Source: Paracoccaceae bacterium
GTDB taxonomy: Bacteria; Pseudomonadota; Alphaproteobacteria; Rhodobacterales; Rhodobacteraceae
DNA length: 5,231 bases
Direction of reading: 5' to 3'
NCBI GenBank assembly: GCA_026709725.1
Contig: JAPOSK010000139.1
Coordinates: forward strand, 1-5,231
Shown here piece by piece: positions 1 to 4,535 of this stretch. Positions within the stretch are counted from its first letter, which is position 1; each line of letters starts with the position of its first letter. The position numbers were made by a program, and so were the translations under genes. The notes under the pieces were generated by a model. The model saw nothing but the letters and a program-made list of their open reading frames with translations, did not search any database and was not told the origin of the DNA.

Positions 1-119
1 TTGGCCATATCTTCAGCCAGACGGGCAATGTCGGTACGGTACTCAGCCTGCATCGTCTTCATGCGTTCCTCCAGTCGGGCAAGACGCTCGGGCAGGGCAT
101 TCATCGATTCGTCTGTCAT
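1..119 (-). CDS. Small coiled-coil/membrane protein, copy 1 (partial at window edge)
   Basis: This is the N-terminal part of a small minus-strand ORF that starts with ATG at 119-117 and runs out of the window after 39 codons (ends ...RLAEDMA). What is visible is identical in DNA and protein to the first 39 residues of the complete copy at 188-385. The upstream DNA differs from that of copy 2: it has a purine-rich AGGTGG about 11 nt before the ATG, a somewhat better ribosome-binding candidate than copy 2 has. Whether the C-terminal membrane helix is intact cannot be seen. The function is unknown. Confidence is limited because it is short, cut off and supported only by its duplicate. Confidence 0.5.
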   Translation of the reverse strand, partial: MTDESMNALPERLARLEERMKTMQAEYRTDIARLAEDMA

Positions 120-129
120 GCATGTCCAT
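1..129. repeat. Direct repeat copy 1 (129 bp, perfect)
   Basis: Bases 1-129 are identical to 267-395; identity breaks at base 130 (c) against 396 (t). The repeat may extend further left than the window shows. With copy 2 it forms a tandem arrangement of 266-bp period. It contains the first 39 codons of a small minus-strand ORF and the 10 nt ahead of its start codon. No terminal inverted repeats or transposase are visible, so a simple segmental duplication is likelier than an insertion sequence. Confidence 0.97.
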
Positions 130-187
130 CCACCTGCGATACCCCGTGAAAGACTGAAAGCGATTGCTGTTCAGGCCAGCGCATGGA

Positions 188-385
188 TCAGGAAAGCCAC
201 AGGCCAAGGACCGCGACGGCAAGGCCGATCATGCCGGCGATGGCCAGAAGCAGCCGTGTCTCACGCTTGGCCATATCTTCAGCCAGACGGGCAATGTCGG
301 TACGGTACTCAGCCTGCATCGTCTTCATGCGTTCCTCCAGTCGGGCAAGACGCTCGGGCAGGGCATTCATCGATTCGTCTGTCAT
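188..385 (-). CDS. Small coiled-coil plus C-terminal transmembrane protein, copy 2
   Basis: This 65-residue minus-strand ORF starts with ATG at 385-383 and stops with TGA at 190-188. Residues about 7-42 are charged with leucines, isoleucines or methionines at heptad-like spacing (L9, L13, L16, M20, M23, Y27, I31, L34, M38), which suggests an amphipathic coiled coil. Residues 45-64 (LLLAIAGMIGLAVAVLGLWL) are one hydrophobic helix, preceded by K40, R41 and R44. No signal peptide is visible; the topology would be a C-tail-anchored inner-membrane protein with a cytoplasmic coiled coil. The plan resembles small alphaproteobacterial or phage proteins of the XhlA or DUF1640/CCDC90 type, but this is similarity of layout, not a proven family match. 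The ribosome-binding site is weak (GGA 8 nt upstream). It lies divergent to nusG, far from it, and beside an identical partial copy, so I infer no role in the ribosomal operon. Confidence 0.6.
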   Translation of the reverse strand: MTDESMNALPERLARLEERMKTMQAEYRTDIARLAEDMAKRETRLLLAIAGMIGLAVAVLGLWLS

Positions 386-395
386 GCATGTCCAT
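267..395. repeat. Direct repeat copy 2 (129 bp, perfect)
   Basis: This is the exact second copy of bases 1-129. Its right end lies 10 nt upstream of the minus-strand ORF start codon at 385, so the duplication carried the coding part but not the upstream control region. Perfect identity implies a recent duplication, gene conversion, or an assembly artefact. Confidence 0.97.
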
Positions 396-569
396 TAGCC
401 CGGAATCTGTTGTTGGTCAAGATTCATTCTGCGGCTGCACTGGATGAGGCACTGTTGTGGATCTGCACGGGACGGTCCGGTACCGGTCGCACTGCCGAGC
501 TGATATTTGAAGCATATCGCCTGGGTACGGCTCGAATTTGTGAGAGCAAGCCTGCACTGTATGCGGCTT

Positions 570-593
570 GATGTCTGCACACGGTGCGGCATC
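570..593. repeat. Imperfect hairpin in intergenic region
   Basis: GATG (570-573) pairs with CATC (590-593), and GCAC (577-580) with GTGC (584-587) around the loop ACG; a small 3x2 internal loop separates the two helices. It is the first of several adjacent inverted repeats. Function unknown. Confidence 0.4.
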
Positions 594-600
594 CCCAGCG

Positions 601-645
601 GCAGGGCCCGGTTGCAGGCGGCTGCCGGATGAACAACCGGGCTGC
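601..645. repeat. Bulged inverted repeat (8+4 bp stem)
   Basis: CCCGGTTG (607-614) pairs with CAACCGGG (634-641), and GCAG (601-604) with CTGC (642-645), giving a 12-bp stem interrupted only by a GG bulge at 605-606; alternatively GCCCGGTTG pairs with CAACCGGGC as nine uninterrupted pairs. The loop is 615-633. There is no T-run on either side, so it is not an intrinsic terminator. It could act as an RNA structure or be a relic of a mobile repeat. Confidence 0.5.
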
Positions 646-654
646 GGGCGTCTT

Positions 655-671
655 CCGCTGGCGTACAGCGG
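655..671. repeat. Short hairpin, 6-bp stem
   Basis: CCGCTG (655-660) pairs with CAGCGG (666-671) around the five-base loop GCGTA. It directly follows the larger inverted repeat at 601-645. No function can be assigned. Confidence 0.4.
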
Positions 672-723
672 CGTGAACCACAAATCCGGGCCGTGCTCAT
701 GTCGCCCCGGCACATATTGACAT

Positions 724-742
724 CCCGGCCTGGCCGGGTTTT
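724..742 (+). terminator. Possible intrinsic terminator
   Basis: CCCGGC (724-729) pairs with GCCGGG (733-738) around a three-base loop, followed at once by TTTT (739-742) and then GCG. A GC-rich stem plus a short U-run is the form of a Rho-independent terminator read on the + strand. The U-run is short and no + strand gene is evident upstream for it to serve, so the call is tentative. On the minus strand no T-run follows the stem. Confidence 0.35.
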
Positions 743-1199
743 GCGTGATCAGCCGGTCGCTTGAATCCGGACCCCTGAACACGCATTCCTGATTACCGGG
801 GGCGTGTCCTGATGCCCTCGATGCATGGCACCGGACATCTCTGCGACGATCACAACGATCCGGACCGTCGCTGCAAGTCTGCATTGCATGACTGTTTTGC
901 CATCCGGATGCCATGGCGCTGAAACGTTCTTCACAACCACGGCCTGTCGCCTGATTTGAGCCTTTGCAGTCGCCCTGGCTCCCATCCGGCAGCGGCGGTG
1001 CGGGCCCTGCCTTCATGCGGTGTCTGCCATGAAAATCCATGAACATGATGAGTCAATGCACTGTTCGCCCCGACCCTCAAGCCGGGATCGATGGAGACAA
1101 TGAGTCCCCGGAGGCGCAGGGACCGCTGCCCCGGATGTCTGTGCAGGTCGCAGCCGCCTTTGCATTCAGGGCGGGAAAATCCGCTTGGGTTCATTATGT

Positions 1200-1228
1200 T
1201 TGACATCATCGGGCAATGAGATTAACTG
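1200..1228 (+). promoter_or_regulatory. Candidate promoter for the nusG operon
   Basis: A perfect -35-like TTGACA lies at 1200-1205. At the expected spacing the -10 region (about 1222-1228, TTAACTG) matches TATAAT poorly. A second, weaker candidate is TTGCAA at 1232-1237 with TATTTG at 1255-1260 (17-bp spacer). Either would give a leader of roughly 70-100 nt before nusG. Some promoter is expected here, because no co-directional gene lies close upstream. Confidence 0.35.
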
Positions 1229-1338
1229 CACTTGCAAAGACCGATGGGTTTGGTTATTTGCCGTTATCTCAAATTTTATGGGCGCATGTCAGGCGATATG
1301 CGTCTTTGCTGTGATGCGTGGTAGCAGTGGGTTTTGAT

Positions 1339-1911
1339 ATGTCTGTTGAAACTGTGCGCCGTGAGACCAGTGACGATACCGGTTTCAAGTGGTATACCGT
1401 CAGCGTCATGACGCGGCATGAGAAGACCGTTGCCCGGCAAATCCTGGATGAGGCAGCCAGGGTAAAACTCAGGGATATGTTTGAGCGGATCATTGTTCCG
1501 ACCGAGACGGTGATTGAGGTGCGGCGGGGACAGAAGATCCCCCGGGAGCGGATTTTCATGCCCGGCTATATTCTGGTCAAGATGAAGATGAGCGACCAGA
1601 CCTACCGTCTGGTCAAGGATATCCGGCGGGTGTCGGGATTTTTGGGGGGTGATGATTATGCGTCACCTCTGCCTGAAAGTGAGGTTGAGGTCATCATTAA
1701 TCGAACCGAAACCGGTCGGACGGCACCGCGGGCCCTGATCAGTTTTGAGGTTGGTGATGCTGTCGCTGTAACGGATGGTCCGTTTGAAGGCTGGAACGGG
1801 GTTGTTGACGAAGTTGACAATGACCGACGCCGTGTTGTGATCGGGGTGTCGATCTTTGGACGAATGACCCAGACCGAATTCAGTTTTGACCAGATTACCA
1901 AGGAAGCATGA
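1339..1911 (+). CDS. nusG: Transcription termination/antitermination factor NusG
   Basis: NusG binds RNA polymerase through its N-terminal NGN domain and links it to Rho, ribosomal protein S10 or antitermination factors through its C-terminal KOW domain. With the ATG at 1339 the protein has 190 residues. The NGN domain begins at KWYTV (17-21) and includes MPGYILVKM (74-82), the family's PGY motif, and RVSGFLGG (97-104). The KOW domain spans about 136-188, with DGPFEGWNGVV (146-156) and SIFGR (171-175). An in-frame GTG at 1318 would add seven residues but has no ribosome-binding site; ATG 1339 has GTGGG 7 nt upstream. An eight-codon mini-frame (ATG 1314) ends with TGA at 1335-1337, just before this ATG. 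The usual alpha/gamma YSNFEKKV segment reads MTRHEKTV here, so the protein is divergent but complete. secE is not adjacent. rplK follows after 55 nt. Confidence 0.98.
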   Translation: MSVETVRRETSDDTGFKWYTVSVMTRHEKTVARQILDEAARVKLRDMFERIIVPTETVIEVRRGQKIPRERIFMPGYILVKMKMSDQTYRLVKDIRRVSGFLGGDDYASPLPESEVEVIINRTETGRTAPRALISFEVGDAVAVTDGPFEGWNGVVDEVDNDRRRVVIGVSIFGRMTQTEFSFDQITKEA

Positions 1912-1946
1912 TGAGGGGTTGAGACCCTGATGAAGGGTTGAGACTC
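1909..1946 (+). repeat. Two tandem 19-bp units at the nusG stop / rplK leader
   Basis: Units 1909-1927 and 1928-1946 match at 17 of 19 positions (differences at the 7th and 18th bases). Each reads TGATGA(G/A)GGGTTGAGAC plus two bases. The first unit begins on the nusG TGA stop codon. Immediately after, TCCTG (1945-1949) can pair with CAGGA (1955-1959), which would partly cover the rplK ribosome-binding purines (AGGAAGGA, 1956-1963). In E. coli the L11-L1 mRNA is repressed by L1 binding near the rplK start; whether these units serve that role here is inference. Confidence 0.85.
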
Positions 1947-1966
1947 CTGGGGGACAGGAAGGACGC

Positions 1967-2395
1967 ATGGCGAAGAAAGTTGAAGGAACCATCAAGCTTC
2001 AGGTGCCGGCAAGGCAGGCCAATCCGGCCCCACCGATCGGCCCGGCCCTGGGTCAGCGTGGCCTGAATATCAGTGAGTTCTGCAAGGTTTTCAATGCGAA
2101 GACAGAGGAGATGGAAGCCGGGATTCCATTGCCAACGGTTGTCACATTCTATGCTGACAAGTCATTCACGCTGGAAATCAAAACGGCACCGGCATCATTT
2201 TATCTGCGAAGGGCCGCAGGGCTGGAAAAGGGGTCGGGAGAACCGGGACGCGAGGTTGTCGGTTCGGTGACGAGAAACCAGGTTCGCGAGATCGCCGAAA
2301 TGAAAATGGTCGATCTCAATACCGATGATGTCAATGCCGCCATGAATATCGTGCTTGGTTCGGCACGATCAATGGGGATCGAAGTCAAGGGATAG
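1967..2395 (+). CDS. rplK: 50S ribosomal protein L11
   Basis: L11 binds the GTPase-associated region of 23S rRNA together with the L10-L7/L12 stalk and takes part in factor binding and the stringent response. The 142 residues equal the E. coli length. The N-terminal domain has the proline-rich [14 protein letters not shown] (19-32), the thiostrepton-site segment. The C-terminal rRNA-binding domain runs from about residue 73 and ends in the typical [10 protein letters not shown]. The start ATG at 1967 is preceded by AGGAAGGA (1956-1963). The usual Gly in the VPAG.ANP loop is replaced by Arg16 (VPARQANP), an uncommon change as far as I recall. The stop codon lies 3 nt before the rplA start, so translational coupling is likely. 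Confidence 0.99.
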   Translation: MAKKVEGTIKLQVPARQANPAPPIGPALGQRGLNISEFCKVFNAKTEEMEAGIPLPTVVTFYADKSFTLEIKTAPASFYLRRAAGLEKGSGEPGREVVGSVTRNQVREIAEMKMVDLNTDDVNAAMNIVLGSARSMGIEVKG

Positions 2396-2398
2396 TCG

Positions 2399-3097
2399 AT
2401 GGCGCGAAGTGGAAAACGCATCAGGGCCGCGCGTGAAAGGATGGCCGTGAAGGGATCGCAGTCCGTGGAGCGGGCGATCCGTCTGATCAAGGACAATGCT
2501 GCGGTAAGGTTCGATGAGACAGTTGATATTGCTGTGCAGCTGGGGATTGACCCCCGGCATTCTGATCAGATGGTTCGGGGGACAGTCCAGCTGCCGAACG
2601 GAACCGGACGCTCGGTACGCGTTGCCGTCTTTGCCCGTGGCGAAAAAGCTGAAGAAGCCAAAGCTGCCGGTGCCGATATTGTCGGCGCTGAGGATCTCAT
2701 GGAGAAAGTGCAGGGTGGGGCCATTGACTTTGACCGCTGCATCGCCACGCCGGACATGATGCCGATTGTTGGCCGGCTTGGCAAGATTCTGGGTCCACGC
2801 GGTCTTATGCCCAATCCCAAGGTCGGGACTGTCACGCCGGATGTGGCCCAGGCCATTGAGAATGCCAAGGGTGGTCAGGTTGAATTCCGGGCCGAGAAGG
2901 AGGGTGTTGTGCATGCCGGTATCGGCAAGGTGTCTTTCGATGTGGACAAGCTGGTGGAGAATGTGACGAGTTTTGTCGGTGCGATCAATCGTGCCAAGCC
3001 AAGTGGGGTGAAGGGAAAATATCTCAATGCGGTTTCCCTGAGCTCAACCATGGGCCCCGGTGTGTCTGTGGACATCGGATCACTGACACGCGGTTGA
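2399..3097 (+). CDS. rplA: 50S ribosomal protein L1
   Basis: L1 forms the mobile stalk at the ribosomal E site and, in many bacteria, represses translation of its own rplK-rplA mRNA. The 232 residues are close to the 234 of E. coli. The family signature lies at about residues 115-145 ([14 protein letters not shown], then [17 protein letters not shown]), and the C-terminal part contains AGIGKVSFD and a typical LSSTMGPGV segment. The ATG at 2399 uses AAGGGA (2387-2392), which lies inside the last codons of rplK, supporting coupled translation from rplK. The protein appears complete with no odd residues in the signature. A 285-nt structured leader separates it from rplJ. Confidence 0.99.
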   Translation: MARSGKRIRAARERMAVKGSQSVERAIRLIKDNAAVRFDETVDIAVQLGIDPRHSDQMVRGTVQLPNGTGRSVRVAVFARGEKAEEAKAAGADIVGAEDLMEKVQGGAIDFDRCIATPDMMPIVGRLGKILGPRGLMPNPKVGTVTPDVAQAIENAKGGQVEFRAEKEGVVHAGIGKVSFDVDKLVENVTSFVGAINRAKPSGVKGKYLNAVSLSSTMGPGVSVDIGSLTRG

Positions 3098-3158
3098 TTG
3101 AATCAGGGCCCGGATCGGGATGAGCAAGAGATTTGCCGGTGTGATGCCGGTGATGTGC

Positions 3159-3179
3159 GGGCAGTCTTCGGGGCTGTCC
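3159..3179 (+). other. Hairpin at the 5' side of the L10 leader
   Basis: GGGCAGTC (3159-3166) pairs with GGCTGTCC (3172-3179) in eight consecutive pairs, two of them G-U, around a five-base loop that begins TTCG. Its last two bases overlap the outer helix of the L10-binding domain (3178-3188), so the two helices compete slightly or stack. Confidence 0.5.
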
Positions 3180-3251
3180 ATTCTGTCCAAGACGGTGGGT
3201 TGTCCGGGTCAGAGGACCCGGGTGGAAATCCTGCCTGAGAGGGGAAAATGG
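3178..3251 (+). ncRNA. L10 leader: predicted L10(-L7/L12) binding domain in the rplJ mRNA
   Basis: The rplA-rplJ gap folds by hand as the known L10 autoregulatory leader. Outer helix: 3178-3188 with 3241-3251 (CCATTCTGTCC against GGGGAAAATGG, nine of eleven positions paired). An asymmetric purine-rich internal loop follows, AAGAC (3189-3193) facing TGAGA (3236-3240), where this RNA family has its kink-turn. Inner helix: GGTGGG (3194-3199) with CCTGCC (3230-3235), two G-U pairs. Apical hairpin: CCGGGTC (3204-3210) with GACCCGG (3215-3221). In E. coli and other bacteria L10, alone or with L7/L12, binds such a domain and represses rplJ-rplL translation. Identification rests on position, the AAGAC/TGAGA loop and this fold; a covariance search was not run. 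Confidence 0.88.
3204..3221 (+). repeat. Leader hairpin A, CCGGGTC stem
   Basis: This perfect 7-bp stem (CCGGGTC/GACCCGG) closes the loop AGAG; two further G-U pairs (3202-3223, 3203-3222) could extend it. It is the apical hairpin of the predicted L10-binding domain. The same stem sequence recurs at 3316-3333. Confidence 0.85.
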
Positions 3252-3258
3252 CTTTGCT

Positions 3259-3276
3259 TCAAGTGGATGCACTTGA
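3259..3276 (+). repeat. Leader hairpin B, TCAAGTG stem
   Basis: TCAAGTG (3259-3265) pairs perfectly with CACTTGA (3270-3276) around the loop GATG. It sits just downstream of the outer helix of the L10-binding domain. It has the same 7-4-7 geometry as the three other leader hairpins but an unrelated, less GC-rich stem. Confidence 0.7.
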
Positions 3277-3315
3277 TGGAGACTGTTCTGCCCATAAGTC
3301 GCGGACTTGTGTTTG

Positions 3316-3333
3316 CCGGGTCGAGTGACCCGG
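3316..3333 (+). repeat. Leader hairpin C, second CCGGGTC stem
   Basis: CCGGGTC (3316-3322) pairs with GACCCGG (3327-3333) around the loop GAGT. The stem is identical to hairpin A 112 nt upstream, so the left arm of A could also pair with the right arm of C, and vice versa, giving alternative long-range helices. Confidence 0.8.
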
Positions 3334-3345
3334 TTGTGTTGGAGC

Positions 3346-3363
3346 GGAGAGGACAGCCTCTCC
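3346..3363 (+). repeat. Leader hairpin D, just before the rplJ ribosome-binding site
   Basis: GGAGAGG (3346-3352) pairs perfectly with CCTCTCC (3357-3363) around the loop ACAG. It ends 8 nt before the Shine-Dalgarno sequence GGAG (3372-3375). The downstream bases are ATTCGTTT, not a clean U-run, so a terminator is unlikely. The arm GGAGAGG itself resembles a ribosome-binding sequence but is sequestered in the stem. Confidence 0.75.
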
Positions 3364-3382
3364 ATTCGTTTGGAGCATAATT

Positions 3383-3895
3383 GTGGACAGGGCACGCAAG
3401 GAACAGATTGTCTCTGAGCTGGGCCAGATTTTTGAATGGGCTGGTGTTGTTGTTGTCGCCAGGTACAGCGGCATGACCGTTGAAAACATGGAGGACTTTC
3501 GGAGCCAGATGCGCGAAGCCGGTGGTTTTGTGCGTGTTGCAAAGAATCGACTCGCCCGGATTGCTCTCAAGGATTCCAGATACGAGGATATGTCAAATCT
3601 GATGACGGGGATGACAGTTCTTGCCTATTCGGAAGATCCTGTGACCGCAGCCAAGGTTGCTGACGCTTACGCCAGGAAGAACAGGAAGCTGGAACTTGTC
3701 GGGGGTTCGCTTGATGGATCAACCCTTGATGCGGCAGGCGTGAAGCGCGTTGCGAAACTCCCATCCCGGGAGGAGCTGATCGCCTCGCTTGTGGGGTGCA
3801 TTCTTGCACCGGCGGCAGGTCTGGCAAGTGCGGTGGGAGCACCGGCATCCGGTGTCGCCTCACTTCTTGAGTCAATTGAAGAGAAAGCGGCCTGA
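3383..3895 (+). CDS. rplJ: 50S ribosomal protein L10
   Basis: L10 anchors the L7/L12 dimers to 23S rRNA at the base of the ribosomal stalk and is the translational repressor of its own operon. The 170 residues are a normal length. The N-terminal rRNA/L11-binding domain shows [13 protein letters not shown] (28-40) and [13 protein letters not shown] (50-62); the middle has VGGSLDG (106-112) followed by [13 protein letters not shown] (126-138); the C-terminal helix ([14 protein letters not shown]) is the part that docks L7/L12 dimers. The start is GTG at 3383, placed 7 nt after GGAG (3372-3375); no ATG in frame lies nearby. A structured leader precedes it and rplL follows after 56 nt, so the pair is presumably co-regulated through the leader. 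Confidence 0.99.
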   Translation: MDRARKEQIVSELGQIFEWAGVVVVARYSGMTVENMEDFRSQMREAGGFVRVAKNRLARIALKDSRYEDMSNLMTGMTVLAYSEDPVTAAKVADAYARKNRKLELVGGSLDGSTLDAAGVKRVAKLPSREELIASLVGCILAPAAGLASAVGAPASGVASLLESIEEKAA

Positions 3896-3951
3896 CTTCA
3901 GTGCCAACTGGGGGTTGCCGACCCTGTCACAATAACGTGGAGTAAATTACA

Positions 3952-4335
3952 ATGGCGGATTTGAACAAACTGGCCGAAGAGATTGTTGGCCTGACGCTGC
4001 TTGAGGCGCAGGAACTCAAGGGAATTCTGAAAGACCAGTACGGGATTGAGCCGGCAGCCGGTGCGACAGTTGTTGCTGCCGGACCCGCTGATGGTGGTGG
4101 TGATGCTGAGGCGGTTGAAGAGCAGACCGAATTTGCTGTCATCATGCAGGAAACCGGTGACCAGAAAGTCCAGGTTATTAGGGAAATCCGGGCCCTGACC
4201 GGTCTCGGTCTCAAGGAGGCCAAAGCGGCTGCCGAAGGGATTGGGAAGCCGATCAAGGAAGGGGTTTCCAAAGAGGAGGCCAATGAGATGAAAACAAAGA
4301 TCGAAGCGGCAGGTGCAAAGGTCGAAATCAAGTAG
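3952..4335 (+). CDS. rplL: 50S ribosomal protein L7/L12
   Basis: L7/L12 is the multicopy stalk protein that recruits and stimulates EF-Tu, EF-G, IF2 and RF3. The 127 residues comprise an N-terminal dimerisation/L10-binding helix pair (about 1-34), an Ala/Gly-rich flexible hinge (about 35-58), and the C-terminal factor-binding domain from TEFAVIM (59-65) with TGLGLKEAK (83-91) and a KVEIK end. Most factor-contact residues are present (K72, R80, K88, K91), but the Lys that follows VI in E. coli (K70) is Arg77 here (VIREIR), a conservative change. The ATG at 3952 has GGAG 9 nt upstream (3939-3942). The gene is followed by a 200-nt structured gap before rpoB. Confidence 0.99.
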   Translation: MADLNKLAEEIVGLTLLEAQELKGILKDQYGIEPAAGATVVAAGPADGGGDAEAVEEQTEFAVIMQETGDQKVQVIREIRALTGLGLKEAKAAAEGIGKPIKEGVSKEEANEMKTKIEAAGAKVEIK

Positions 4336-4380
4336 TCCGATCGCCTTTGAGGGTTCAGGACGAGGCTGACAGGATACAGG

Positions 4381-4410
4381 GCGATGCCGGGCAGATCTGC
4401 CCGGCATCGC
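4381..4410 (+). other. Perfect 30-bp palindrome after rplL (attenuator/processing-site candidate)
   Basis: Bases 4381-4395 are the exact reverse complement of 4396-4410. As RNA it would form a 13-bp, very GC-rich stem (GCGATGCCGGGCA arm) with the loop GATC, starting 45 nt after the rplL stop codon. It is followed by ATATGTCC rather than a T-run, so it does not look like a full intrinsic terminator. In E. coli the rplL-rpoB gap holds a partial terminator and an RNase III cleavage site that lower rpoBC expression relative to the ribosomal genes; this hairpin lies where such an element would be. The role is inference. Confidence 0.8.
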
Positions 4411-4439
4411 ATATGTCCGGTCATGCCAATGAGATCATC

Positions 4440-4465
4440 GCCGGGCTGTCAGGGAACAGTCCGGC
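4440..4465 (+). other. Second hairpin in the rplL-rpoB gap
   Basis: A 10-bp stem forms between 4440-4449 (GCCGGGCTGT) and 4456-4465 (ACAGTCCGGC) with one G-U pair and the six-base loop CAGGGA. No T-run follows. Together with the 30-bp palindrome upstream it would give a double stem-loop region ahead of rpoB, compatible with RNase III processing. Confidence 0.65.
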
Positions 4466-4483
4466 AAGGCAGAGTTGGATGCC

Positions 4484-4509
4484 GCCGCCGGGTCAGGTCA
4501 CCGGCTGGC
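4484..4509 (+). other. Third, weaker hairpin before the rpoB ribosome-binding site
   Basis: GCCGG (4487-4491) pairs with CCGGC (4501-4505), extended by GCC (4484-4486) with GGC (4507-4509) across a bulged T at 4506. The loop is nine bases (GTCAGGTCA). It ends 11 nt before GGAGAGA (4521-4527), the rpoB ribosome-binding site. Confidence 0.45.
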
Positions 4510-4535
4510 GACAATGTGTCGGAGAGACGTCAAGC

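Larger units (their letters stand above)
396..1199. other. Long intergenic region without a convincing gene
   Basis: About 800 bases lie here with no recognisable coding sequence. The open minus-strand frames (for example 1046-417) translate to Cys/Pro/Arg/Ser-rich text with no domain-like pattern and overlap each other in different frames. A 52-codon plus-strand frame (ATG 1045, TGA 1201-1203) has no ribosome-binding site and no recognisable motif. No secE-like protein and no tRNA cloverleaf was found. The stretch from 570 to 742 is crowded with inverted repeats (listed separately). A 10-bp palindrome CCGGTACCGG lies at 477-486 and another, CATCCGGATG, at 901-910. Confidence 0.6.

Noticed and set aside
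1..571. Overlapping plus-strand open frames (1-447 and 164-571)
   Set aside because: They read through the direct repeat opposite to the better minus-strand ORF, repeat the same text because of the duplication, lack ribosome-binding sites and show no domain-like pattern.
417..1046. 209-codon minus-strand open frame
   Set aside because: The translation is rich in Cys, Pro, Arg, Ser and His without hydrophobic core patterns. It overlaps other open frames and crosses several inverted repeats. It looks like chance openness in GC-rich DNA.
1045..1203. 52-codon plus-strand frame upstream of nusG, considered as secE
   Set aside because: It has no SecE-like membrane helix or motif and no ribosome-binding site.
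1318..1338. GTG at 1318 as the nusG start (seven extra residues)
   Set aside because: No ribosome-binding sequence precedes it, whereas ATG 1339 has GTGGG at proper spacing and gives a typical N-terminus.
3273..3299. TTGATG ... CATAAGT as a promoter inside the rplJ leader
   Set aside because: The spacing is only about 14-15 nt and the match is poor; the first element lies within hairpin B.
3346..3370. Hairpin D as an intrinsic terminator before rplJ
   Set aside because: The stem is followed by ATTCGTTT rather than a run of T, and rplJ with its ribosome-binding site follows at once.
3120..3380. 86-codon open frame spanning the rplJ leader and ending 2 nt before the rplJ start
   Set aside because: It coincides with the L10 leader structure, has a poor ribosome-binding site and an unrecognisable translation. 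A leader peptide is conceivable, but its length and overlap with the RNA fold make chance more likely.
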